Assembly (NCBI RefSeq): GCF_014208035.1
Contig: NZ_JACHMK010000001.1
Span: 2,232,001-2,296,000, forward strand
Direction: 5' to 3'
Length of the DNA: 64,000 nucleotides
Source of the DNA: Schaalia hyovaginalis
GTDB taxonomy: Bacteria; Actinomycetota; Actinomycetes; Actinomycetales; Actinomycetaceae
In this document: piece after piece, positions 25,564 through 34,100 of the stretch
Position numbering within the stretch: position 1 is the first letter of the stretch
Layout of the letters: the number at the start of each line of letters is the position of its first letter
Made by a program: the position numbers and the translations under genes
Notes under the pieces: model-generated
Databases searched by the model: none
Told to the model about the DNA's origin: nothing
The model's input: only the letters and a program-made list of their open reading frames with translations

Positions 25564-26421
25564 ATGCGACCAACTCATCCCCTCTCACTACCGATCCCCG
25601 AAGGCTGGACCGGTCCCCTGACGGACTGGGCTACGAACTTGAGGGCGGCTGGTTTCAGTGAGCGAACTGTCAAGACACGCAGCGTCCAGCTCCGGCGTAT
25701 CGCTCGAGAACTCGGACGAAGCACACCCGATCAAGTCCAACCGCAAGACCTTCTTGAGTGGGCCGGACATCAAGACTGGGCAGCCGCCACACGGCACAGC
25801 TACTACACCAGTCTTCGAGTGTTTTTCCGCTGGTACTACGGTCCAGACGCCCTCAGGAAGAGCCCCGCACTCGCTCTCCCCCGCGTCACCTGCCCTCCCG
25901 GCATTCCACGCCCAACGCCCCGCGAAGTCCTCGACGACGGGCTTCAGGCTGCGAGCGAACGAGTCGAACTCATCCTCAGCCTCGCCGCATGCGCTGGACT
26001 ACGCGCCACCGAGATCTCACAGGTCCACGCAAACGACCTCGTCGACGATCTCGAAGGATTCTCCCTCGTCGTGCACGGCAAAGGAGGGCGCATCCGCCAG
26101 GTTCCGCTCCCCACATGGCTCGCCTTCCGCGTCGAGTCCGCCTGCGACCAGGGCAAAGGATGGGCCTTCCCCTCCAAGTACGGGGGCCACATCTCCGGCG
26201 CACGAGTCAGCGAACTCGGCTCCCAAGCCTTGCCGGGCAGATGGACGCTCCACACCCTCAGGCACCGCTTCGCGACCCTCGCCTACCGAGCAGACCGCGA
26301 CCTCCTCACCGTCCAACGACTCCTGGGACACGCATCTGTTCAGACAACGCAGCGATACGCCGAACCGCCCCACAACGCCCTCCGACGGGCCGTGCGAGCA
26401 GCCGACATCCACCGCAACTGA
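25564..26421 (+). CDS. int: Tyrosine integrase
   Basis: Site-specific recombinase that integrates and excises the element at the tRNA gene. 285 aa: N-terminal SAM-like core-binding domain (about residues 15-100), then the catalytic domain with Arg147 (AGLRATE), Lys173 (HGKGG), His230-x-x-Arg233 (HTLRHRF), His256 (LLGHAS) and Tyr265 (TTQRYAEP). All catalytic residues are present. It lies 158 bp from attL, transcribed away from it. In the excised circle the upstream sequence becomes the right end of the element, which places the regulator promoter at 63465-63493 upstream of int. Confidence 0.95.
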   Translation: MRPTHPLSLPIPEGWTGPLTDWATNLRAAGFSERTVKTRSVQLRRIARELGRSTPDQVQPQDLLEWAGHQDWAAATRHSYYTSLRVFFRWYYGPDALRKSPALALPRVTCPPGIPRPTPREVLDDGLQAASERVELILSLAACAGLRATEISQVHANDLVDDLEGFSLVVHGKGGRIRQVPLPTWLAFRVESACDQGKGWAFPSKYGGHISGARVSELGSQALPGRWTLHTLRHRFATLAYRADRDLLTVQRLLGHASVQTTQRYAEPPHNALRRAVRAADIHRN

Positions 26422-26464
26422 CAGCAACGCCAGCACACCTGGCACAACCCGCAAAGGAAGCCCC

Positions 26465-26662
26465 ATGCGACTCCTCACCGAAACCGAGCAGAACATCCTC
26501 ATCGAAGCCATCACCAGCCACCGCGAACACCTCGAAGACCTCATCTTCCGCGACCAGCAGACGAGCGCCGACGCCAAGTGGCAGGAGGAACTCACCGCCA
26601 CAAACAACCTCTATGAGCTCGTCTTCTCGGCTGGCTCCGTGTGCCTGTTCGACCAGAAGTGA
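26465..26662 (+). CDS. Small protein, first of a tandem paralogous pair
   Basis: 65 aa with AAGGAAG before ATG 26465. Acidic and helical. Its pattern LLTETEQNILIEAI...TNNLYELV..SAGSVCLFD is repeated in the next gene (VLSTNEQVTLMAAL...TNDLYRLIANARSVIIQPFD), so the two are paralogues. I do not recognise the family. Position between int and parA suggests an element housekeeping or regulatory role. Confidence 0.65.
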   Translation: MRLLTETEQNILIEAITSHREHLEDLIFRDQQTSADAKWQEELTATNNLYELVFSAGSVCLFDQK

Positions 26663-26667
26663 CAGCA

Positions 26668-26895
26668 ATGCCAGCCCCGACAGCATCGCCAGCCATGCAG
26701 GTCTTGTCCACGAATGAGCAGGTCACGCTCATGGCCGCCCTCGACGAGTGGACTGACCGTCTCGTCGTCGAGCGGGCCGCAGCCGACCAGGCAGGCGAAC
26801 CAACCACCGCCTTCACGGCACAGCTCGCCACGACGAACGACCTCTACCGGCTGATCGCCAATGCGAGAAGCGTCATCATTCAGCCCTTCGACTAA
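26668..26895 (+). CDS. Small protein, second of a tandem paralogous pair
   Basis: 75 aa from ATG 26668 (GTG 26641 and ATG 26695 are alternatives; none has a strong ribosome site). Clearly related to the preceding 65-aa protein over its whole length. The N-terminal MPAPTASPA is encoded by one of the dispersed GCCAGC-type repeats of the element, so ATG 26695 may be the ancestral start. Confidence 0.6.
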   Translation: MPAPTASPAMQVLSTNEQVTLMAALDEWTDRLVVERAAADQAGEPTTAFTAQLATTNDLYRLIANARSVIIQPFD

Positions 26896-26920
26896 CCCGA
26901 AACAATCCCAGGAGAACCTC

Positions 26921-27709
26921 ATGAAGACTCTCGCCATCTGCAACCAGAAGGGCGGCGTCGGCAAGTCGACGACCACCTTCCATTTCGCCCGTGCGGCCGC
27001 GCTCGAGGGACTGCGGGTCCTCGTCGTTGACCTCGACCCGCAGGGAAACATCACAGCCAACCTCTCCTGCGATCCTCTGCCGGAGACCAGCGTCGGCGTC
27101 GCCGACGCCCTTACCCCGCACGGTGCGCTCGCACTCCACGATGTCACCGTCTCCACGGTGTGGGGCGGAGTGGACCTCGTTCCCACGCCCAACGGCGACA
27201 ACCTCGCAGGGGTCCGCGATCGCCTGGTCAGTCTCCCGATCGGAGGAGAGTCCCGCCTGGCCCACACGCTCACCGGCGCGGGAGCCTCCCACGATCTCGT
27301 CCTCATCGACTGCCCGCCCTCGCTCGACAAGCTCACCATCAACGCGCTCGTCGCCGCCGATGGAGTCCTCATCGTCACCCAGTCCAAGCAGTGGAGCGCC
27401 ACCGGGCTCGCCAACCTGTTGAGCACGGTGAGCGCCGTCCAGGAAGTCAACCACCGTCTCCACGTCGCCGGGATCGTCGTCAACATGCACGAGAAACAGA
27501 CGATTTCCGGCAGCGGATGGCTCGCCGACCTCCACTCATTCACCGAAACGGAGCACCTGCCCCTCATCTCCACTCCGATCCCGCGCGCGGTCCTCATCTC
27601 CGACGCCGTGGAAGCCTCGACCGCCCTCGACGAATGGCCCACCAACCGACGCCAGGCCCGCGCGTTCTCCGACCTGTACCGCACGATCCTCAAGGAGGCC
27701 CTCCGATGA
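26921..27709 (+). CDS. parA: ParA family ATPase
   Basis: 262 aa. Deviant Walker A motif near the N-terminus (NQKGGVGKSTTT), Walker A' DLDPQGN, and Walker B-like LVLIDCPPS. Good ribosome site (AGGAGA). It overlaps the next gene, a ribbon-helix-helix protein, by 4 nt, the layout of small ParA/RHH partition cassettes. It probably stabilises the excised, replicating form of the ICE. Confidence 0.92.
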   Translation: MKTLAICNQKGGVGKSTTTFHFARAAALEGLRVLVVDLDPQGNITANLSCDPLPETSVGVADALTPHGALALHDVTVSTVWGGVDLVPTPNGDNLAGVRDRLVSLPIGGESRLAHTLTGAGASHDLVLIDCPPSLDKLTINALVAADGVLIVTQSKQWSATGLANLLSTVSAVQEVNHRLHVAGIVVNMHEKQTISGSGWLADLHSFTETEHLPLISTPIPRAVLISDAVEASTALDEWPTNRRQARAFSDLYRTILKEALR

Positions 27710-28026
27710 GCACGCGACCCCAACCCCGTACCTCCAAGCTCACCGGCTACACCCACGTCACAACTCCGCCGAGCCAGACCCCACGCCAGCCCGAGCAGCC
27801 CGCCCCAACCATGAAGATCAAGGTCACCTTCCGCGTCGACGCCGACCTCATGGACCAAGCCCGAGCAGCGTTCTGGACCTGCGGCCCCCGAACGGGCGTC
27901 TCCTCCCTCGCCGAGTGGATCCAAGAAGCCATCGAAGCCAAGCTCGCCGACGACATCGCCACCTACAACGACGGTCAGCCCTTCACCCCCGTTCCCACCG
28001 GCCGACTCCCCACCGGACGCCGCTAG
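27706..28026 (+). CDS. Small DNA-binding partner of ParA (ribbon-helix-helix type)
   Basis: 106 aa; ATG overlaps the parA stop (ATGA). A disordered Thr/Pro/Gln-rich N-terminus is followed by MKIKVTFRVDADLMDQARAA and SSLAEWIQEAIEAKL, a pattern like CopG/ParG-type RHH domains. Role inferred from position: centromere binding and autoregulation of the cassette. Confidence 0.7.
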   Translation: MSTRPQPRTSKLTGYTHVTTPPSQTPRQPEQPAPTMKIKVTFRVDADLMDQARAAFWTCGPRTGVSSLAEWIQEAIEAKLADDIATYNDGQPFTPVPTGRLPTGRR

Positions 28027-28105
28027 CCGCGCGTGCGCATTCGACAGCACGCCCGGCACTGCCATCAACACCGGCACGCCTAGCAACGCTGAGAAGGACC
28101 CTCTG

Positions 28106-28876
28106 ATGACCAGCACTATCGAAGACCAGATCCGACGATTCCTTGCCATTGCGCGAGATTCCGGCGCGAGCACCAATGAGCGTGAGGTCGCTCTCGAGCG
28201 GGCGAGCATCCTCATGGCTCGTCACTCCATCACACGCCTAACCGACGAGTCGTCGCCCGCCGTCCGACGCGACGAGATCAAGACTCGGGAGATAAGGATT
28301 CCCGGAGGCATGACGACTCCCTCACTAGCGCAGGCGCACGCCGTCCACCAGGTCGCCCAAGCCTGCGGAGCGACCACCTACTACACCGACGAGAGAAGAC
28401 GCCCAGGGAGCCCCGGCGTCTTCGTGCACGTGGTCGGCTTCGTCTCCGACCTTGACTGGCTCGCTCCTCTCATCACTGCTCTGACGGCTCACACGGCTTC
28501 AGCCTGGACCCAATGGCGCAAAGCCAGCCCCGGCTACAAGCGGATGAAGCCCGCCAACCAGCGGCGCGCACGAGCAGGCTTCATCCTCGGATACGCCCAA
28601 GGAGTCGCCCAACGGATCCGCACCACCCGCAGCGCCACCATCACCGAGCAGGAGGCCGCCGGAGACTCCTCCACCGCACTTGCTGTCCGGGATCGCTCCC
28701 GCAGGCTCGCGGACTACATCACCACCCTCGATCTCCACGAGGGCAGCGGAGTCAACACCCATGAGCGTGCGCTCAAGGACGGGCGCGACGCGGGCTGGAA
28801 CTCCCACCTCGGCACCGACACCCCCAACCTCAACAACTCAGAGCATCGCCAGATCGCCGCCAACAGGCGCGGCTAG
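28106..28876 (+). CDS. DUF2786 domain protein
   Basis: 256 aa with AAGGA before ATG 28106. N-terminal helices (IRRFLAIARD...NEREVALERASILMARHSI) fit the DUF2786 pattern found on actinobacterial phages and mobile elements. The rest is helical and basic with an Arg-rich middle part. Biochemical role unknown. Confidence 0.7.
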   Translation: MTSTIEDQIRRFLAIARDSGASTNEREVALERASILMARHSITRLTDESSPAVRRDEIKTREIRIPGGMTTPSLAQAHAVHQVAQACGATTYYTDERRRPGSPGVFVHVVGFVSDLDWLAPLITALTAHTASAWTQWRKASPGYKRMKPANQRRARAGFILGYAQGVAQRIRTTRSATITEQEAAGDSSTALAVRDRSRRLADYITTLDLHEGSGVNTHERALKDGRDAGWNSHLGTDTPNLNNSEHRQIAANRRG

Positions 28877-28878
28877 GC

Positions 28879-28897
28879 GTGTGTGCACACCCGACGT
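28879..28897 (+). promoter_or_regulatory. Dispersed 19-bp motif, copy 1
   Basis: GTGTGTGCACACCCGACGT, three bases after the DUF2786 stop codon and upstream of the glutaredoxin-like gene. Identical to copy 2 (31056). A short ATG frame of 14 codons begins 6 nt after it (28904). Confidence 0.6.
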
Positions 28898-28964
28898 AAA
28901 GACATGACGCGCCCCTCCCTGCCAGGTCGGCACGCCACTCCACGATCGTGAAAGGACTGAACCG

Positions 28965-29432
28965 ATGCTCACATCACAGACCCGCGTGCACGCCCCCGGA
29001 AGTATCGATCCGAATCGGGACGACTGGGAAGGCACGATCCACGAGCGTCAGGACGATCGGGCAGACACCCTACCCGCTGTCACCCTCTACACGACACCGG
29101 GATGCCCCGGCTGCCAGATGACGCACCGGGCTTTCGAGAAGGCTGGACTCGAGTTCATCACGATCGACCTATCGACCCGACCCGACCTCATCGAACAGTT
29201 CAAACGCGAGGGGCTCATGTCGGCGCCGATCCTTGAAGACGAGGCGGGGGAGCGAACGAGCGGATTCCGCCCCGACAGGATCCGGGCTCTCATCGCCGCG
29301 AACACCGGCAAGACCACCCACGCCAGCACAGCCCGCAACGCCAGCACCGCTGGCGCAGCCAGCACAACGGGTTCCGCCCCGTCGCGGCCTCGCGGGCGGT
29401 CCACGTTCGAAGCGGGAGGTCCGCGCCCGTGA
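28965..29432 (+). CDS. Glutaredoxin/NrdH-like protein
   Basis: 155 aa. The central domain (about residues 38-110) has the redox motif CPGC (TLYTTPGCPGCQMTHRAFEK) and a C-terminal half with TSGFRPDRI, as in NrdH/glutaredoxins. The C-terminal tail (ASTARNASTAGAASTTG) is low complexity and encoded by the element's GCCAGC-type repeat, so it is probably a late addition. AAAGGA ribosome site. Such genes are common in actinobacterial mobile elements; role in transfer not known. Confidence 0.8.
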   Translation: MLTSQTRVHAPGSIDPNRDDWEGTIHERQDDRADTLPAVTLYTTPGCPGCQMTHRAFEKAGLEFITIDLSTRPDLIEQFKREGLMSAPILEDEAGERTSGFRPDRIRALIAANTGKTTHASTARNASTAGAASTTGSAPSRPRGRSTFEAGGPRP

Positions 29433-30382
29433 AGCTCGGATTCGCCGCCGTCGCTCTCGCCCCGCTCGCGATCCTTCCCCTCATGATCGTCGCCTCGTCC
29501 CAGGCGACGGGCGCGAGACCGCTGGGCTCAGGCTTGGCAGGGGTGCCCGCCGAGTACCGCGACGCGATCATCGCGGCCGGCTCGCAGTGCGAGGGCGTCA
29601 CCCCGGCAATCCTCGCCGCCCAGATCAAGCAGGAGTCCGGGTGGAACCCGCAGGCCGTGAGCCCCGTCGGAGCACAGGGCCTCACCCAGTTCATGCCCAC
29701 GACCTGGGCCGCCCACGGCGTCGACGGCGACGGAGACGGCAAGGCCGACCCGTTCAACCCCCTCGACGCGATCGCCAGCCAGGGCCGCTACATGTGCGAA
29801 CTTGCCTCGTCTGTGCGCGCTTGGCTTGACCAGGGCACGGTCTCGGGCGACTTCACATCCCTGGTACTCGCCGCCTACAACGCCGGCCCCGGCGCCGTCC
29901 ACGACAATCACGGGATGCCTCCCTTCCCGGAGACCATCAACTACGCCGCCAGGATCATCGCCGACGCCACCACCTTCGCGGGCGCCTCGTCAGCGAGCGG
30001 GAATCAGATCGTCGACCAAGCGCGCACCCACACGGGAGCTCCCTACGTGTGGGGCGGAACAACCCCTTCCGGAGTCGATTGCTCCGGCCTCATCGTCCTG
30101 ACCATGCAAGAACTCGGCTACTCCTTCCCCGAAGGTCGGCCCAGTGCCGACCAGATCGTCCACTCCAGCGCCGTCGCCCCGATCAGCGAAGCCGACCTCC
30201 AGCCCGGAGACTTCATCGGCTTCTCCCAGTCCGGCACACCCCACGTCGACCACATCGGGATCTATGTCGGCGACGGACGCATGATCCACGCCCCCGACTT
30301 CGGCGCCGTCGTCCACGAGGTCCCCATTTCCACCGGCTACTGGCGCAGCCAGCTCTGGTTCCCCGTCCGCTACACCCGCTAG
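29429..30382 (+). CDS. Secreted transglycosylase / NlpC-P60 peptidoglycan hydrolase
   Basis: 317 aa, GTG start overlapping the previous stop by 4 nt. N-terminal hydrophobic signal or anchor (about residues 4-24), a lytic transglycosylase domain (AAQIKQESGWNPQAVSPVGAQGLTQFMP), then an NlpC/P60 domain with Cys in VDCSGLI and His in DHIGIYVG. It plays the VirB1-like role: opening the wall locally for the secretion channel. Confidence 0.92.
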   Translation: MKLGFAAVALAPLAILPLMIVASSQATGARPLGSGLAGVPAEYRDAIIAAGSQCEGVTPAILAAQIKQESGWNPQAVSPVGAQGLTQFMPTTWAAHGVDGDGDGKADPFNPLDAIASQGRYMCELASSVRAWLDQGTVSGDFTSLVLAAYNAGPGAVHDNHGMPPFPETINYAARIIADATTFAGASSASGNQIVDQARTHTGAPYVWGGTTPSGVDCSGLIVLTMQELGYSFPEGRPSADQIVHSSAVAPISEADLQPGDFIGFSQSGTPHVDHIGIYVGDGRMIHAPDFGAVVHEVPISTGYWRSQLWFPVRYTR

Positions 30383-30402
30383 ACCCCGAAAGGCCCCCGA
30401 AC

Positions 30403-30594
30403 ATGTCCCCCGTATTCGCCGCCGTCGCAGGCACCGTCATGAGCCTGTCAACCGTCTCCTCACTCGTCGTCGGAGCCGCCATCGCGTCCAACGCTGAGCC
30501 CGAGTATCAGAAGGCAAGCTTCCTGACGATCAGCGGCGTCGGCATCCTCAGCGCCGCCGCCTACCTCATGGCAGCCCACGCACTCCTCAACTGA
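30403..30594 (+). CDS. Small two-helix membrane protein
   Basis: 63 aa with two hydrophobic segments (about residues 4-28 and 41-61) separated by AEPEYQKAS. GAAAGG-type ribosome site. Lies between the wall hydrolase and ssb. Size and layout recall holin-like or VirB2/pilin-like proteins; no function can be assigned. Confidence 0.65.
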   Translation: MSPVFAAVAGTVMSLSTVSSLVVGAAIASNAEPEYQKASFLTISGVGILSAAAYLMAAHALLN

Positions 30595-30614
30595 CCCCCT
30601 GAAAGGACACCATC

Positions 30615-30980
30615 ATGAGCTACATCATCCGCAGCGGAAACCTCACCGGCGCACCCGCCACGACCACCACCGACCGGGGGCGCACGCTCACGCACGCCAG
30701 GGTCGCCGTCACCGACCGTGTGCGAAGCGAGGACGGTGAATGGGCCGAAGGCGCCACCGTCTTCTACGACCTCACCATCCCCGGCACCCCCGGCGAAAGG
30801 CTCGTCGGCTTCCAGGAACGTGCAGGCAACCGACGCATCGTCTTCGCCGGAACCTACAGCGTGCGCGAGTGGACGGGACGCGACGGCGAGACGCGCCTCT
30901 CCCACCAGGTGTGGGTCGACCACATCGGCGCCGACCTCGCCACCAACGACCTCGCCCTCGCCCTCACCGACGACGAGTAG
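30615..30980 (+). CDS. ssb: Single-stranded DNA-binding protein
   Basis: 121 aa, single OB-fold: begins MSYIIRSGNLTGAP, with HARVAV and strand pattern as in SSB. AAAGGA ribosome site. It lacks the long glycine-rich linker and typical DDDIPF tip of chromosomal SSB. Probably coats the transferred or replicating strand. Confidence 0.85.
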   Translation: MSYIIRSGNLTGAPATTTTDRGRTLTHARVAVTDRVRSEDGEWAEGATVFYDLTIPGTPGERLVGFQERAGNRRIVFAGTYSVREWTGRDGETRLSHQVWVDHIGADLATNDLALALTDDE

Positions 30981-31055
30981 GCGGACGCAAACGCCAGCGG
31001 GCACTGACACCATTACCAGCACAACCCGCAACGCCAGCACCGCGGGCACCCAGGT

Positions 31056-31074
31056 GTGTGTGCACACCCGACGT
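31056..31074 (+). promoter_or_regulatory. Dispersed 19-bp motif, copy 2
   Basis: GTGTGTGCACACCCGACGT, identical to copy 1, 37 bp upstream of the methylase-helicase start. Confidence 0.6.
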
Positions 31075-31110
31075 GATCACAGACGCGATCACCACGGGAA
31101 GGGACCACCG

Positions 31111-34100
31111 ATGGCCCGGCACACCACCACCGACGAGAACCAGCTCGACCTGTTCTCCATCTTCGAAGAGCAGGACGTTTACAAGGAGGAACACGATGCG
31201 CTACGACACGAGCGGCAGAACCTACTGGTACCAGTGGTGGAAGGACCGGATTCTCAGCGACAGGCAAGCGAGCGTGTTCCTCATCGACACGATGACCCAT
31301 TGGGAGCAGATCTTCCTCGAGGAGACCATCGAGGAGCACGCCCAGCTCTTCAACCCGACGGATCCGGCCTGGAGTCCGATCGACTGGGCTGGGGAGTACA
31401 CGGTCGAGGACACGACGGACCCGCAGGAAATCCGGCTGCTCCAGAATCAGCTCGAGAAGGAGATCCTCACGCGCTTCTACGAGCTGGCGATGGCGCGACT
31501 GTGCATCCTGACCGGGATGGGATCGGACTGGAACGGAGCTCCCTGGACGGAATCCGACTTCGATCCGAAGCTCGACTTGAATCGGTTGACGATGCTGGTC
31601 CAGGGCGACGACAGAGACCGGGCAGCACAGTGGATGCTCAACCACGGCCCCGTGGATACCGAGACGATCCTCGTCTGGTTCATGATGTGGTGGCTCGACC
31701 GGCCCCTGCCGGAGGGTCTGGTGGAGACTCCGCCGGCCCAGTGGGACACGATCAGCTCGACGCATCGGTATCCCACTCCGATTCCGTTCTGGGTTGGCGA
31801 GACGCGCCCCTTCTCCCAGTGGGTGAACGATCTGATCTTGCAGCTCGCGCAGCGCAAGGGCCTGGACTGGGAGGACCTCATGGAGCTGACGGCAGAGGAC
31901 GAGCAGTAGGCCCCTCCTTCACCCCGTCATCACACGCGACGCCCTCCACCCCCACGCGGAGAGCCGACGCGAACCTCCACGCGATCAGCCTCCTTCACGT
32001 CCTCGAATCCGAAGGCCGCCCCGCCACCCCCGCCGAGCAGGCTCAGCTCGCCCAGTGGAGCGGATGGGGCGGCCTGTCGGGGATGTTCGATGAGTCCAAG
32101 CCCGAATGGGCCTCACGGCGCGAGCACCTCCAGGGCCTCCTCAACGATGAGGACTACGCCCAGGCGCGCGCCAGCGTCCTCAACGCCCACTACACCCACG
32201 CCCAATACGTCGAAGCGATCTGGCACTCCCTCGCCGCCCACGGCCTCACCTCCGGGCACGTCCTCGAGCCCGGATGCGGGGCGGGCACCTTCATAGGGCT
32301 CGCCCCCGACGGCGTGGCCATGACGGGCGTCGAACTCGACCCGACGACCAGCCGAATCGCCCACGCCTTGTACCCGAACGCGGAAATCCGCAACGAGGGT
32401 TACGAAAAGACACCGACAACTCGGCTTTTCGACGCTGCGGTAGGGAACGTCCCCTTCGGGGACTACGCCCTCTACGATCCGGCGAACAACCCCGGCGAGC
32501 ACTCCATCCACAACCACTTCATCATCAAAGCTCTCGCCCAGACCAAGCCCGGCGGCTACGTCGCAGTCCTGACCAGCCACCACACGCTCGACGCGAAGAA
32601 CCCGTCCGCCCGCCGTGACATGTACGAGCGCGCCGACCTCATCTCCGCGATCCGTCTCCCGTCGGGCGCGCACGAGCAGACCGCCGACACGCAGGTCGTC
32701 ACCGACCTCCTCGTCTTCCGCGTCCGCAAGGACGGTGAAGAGCCTCGTGCGTTCACCTGGGAGCACGCTCACTCTCACGTTCTCGCCCCCGAGGCGACCC
32801 CGGTCGCGATCAACGATGCGATCATGAGCCGACCGGACCGGGTGATCGGCACCATGTCCGCCACGCGGGGCCTCTACGGCGCAGTCGGCCTTCACGTCGC
32901 TTCCACGACGGACGCCTCCACCATCGCAGCCCAGATCACGAGCCGCCTCGACCAGGACCTCACCCAGGCGACCATTGAGGGCCTAGCCTACGACTCCACC
33001 CCAGCTCCCACCATCGACGCGACCGCAGGCATCACCGTCGACGCGCGCGAGCTCGGCTCCCTGCGATCCAACAAGGGCGCCTTCGAACGCCTCGGCGCCG
33101 ACGGCTGGGAAGCGATCAAGGTCCCCAAGACTCAGCAGGCCGAGCTCGCGCGCCTGCTCGATCTTCGCGACCGCACCCGGACCCTCCTCACCCTGGAGAC
33201 CCGCAGCCGCACGGACACGCCTGAGATGACGGCGTGCCGCCAGGGCCTGCGGGACGCCTACATGGCCTACACCGTGGACTTCGGTCCCCTCAACCGCGCC
33301 AAGCACCGCACGCACATCACGATCGACAAGAAGACCGGTGAACAGGAAGAGGACATCATCACCACGCGCCCGCCGGTCTTCCGGATCTTCGCGAAGGACC
33401 CCTACGCCGCACTCACCCGCGCCATCGAGGTCTACGACGACGAGGCCGAGACTGGCCGGCCCGCTCCGCTGCTGGAGCGACGCCAAGTGTTCGCCTCATA
33501 TGTCCCCAAGGGCGCTTCGACCCCTGAAGACGCACTCGCGATCTGCCTCGACCAGAAGGGCAGCATCGACCTCGACTACTGCCAGTACCTACTCGCAGCC
33601 ACAGACACCAGAGAAGCTCGCGCCACGCTCGGCGAGCTCGTGTTCGACACCCCCGAAGGCCACATCGTGCGCCGCGAGGAGTACCTGTCGGGCAACGTGC
33701 GCGCCAAGCTCGCGGCCGCCAAGGAGCTGGCCCTCACCGACCCGGCGTTCCAGGCCAACGTCGACGCCCTCCAGTCCGTCATGCCCGACGACCTCGGAAT
33801 CGCCGACATCTGCGTCACCCTCGGCGCCCCCTGGATCCCCGTGAAGGACCACCAGGCGTTCCTGTCTCGCGAGCTCAACCTTCCCGGACGGCTCACGTAC
33901 AACCCGTCAGACGGGTGGGGCCTGACCGGCGCCCCCACGCACGGCATCAACCAGACCTCCCGATGGGGAACCGACCGCAAGACCGGAACCGACATCTTCA
34001 AGGACCTGCTGAACTCCAAGGAAATCAAGGTCACCGACACGGTTCCCGTGACGCGCGACGACGGATCACCGACCACCCGCACCGTTGTCAACCGGGCCGC

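Noticed and set aside
25161..25661. A long plus-strand frame through attL containing VPQVGLEPTTDGL
   Set aside because: In the integrated state it has no plausible start and is the tRNA repeat read in the wrong sense. It matters only as the extension of the regulator in the excised circle.
30740..31909. Long frame leading into the 237-aa gene from 30740
   Set aside because: Its first part is a shadow of ssb and intergenic DNA; the strong AAGGAGG and the change to normal composition place the start at 31196.
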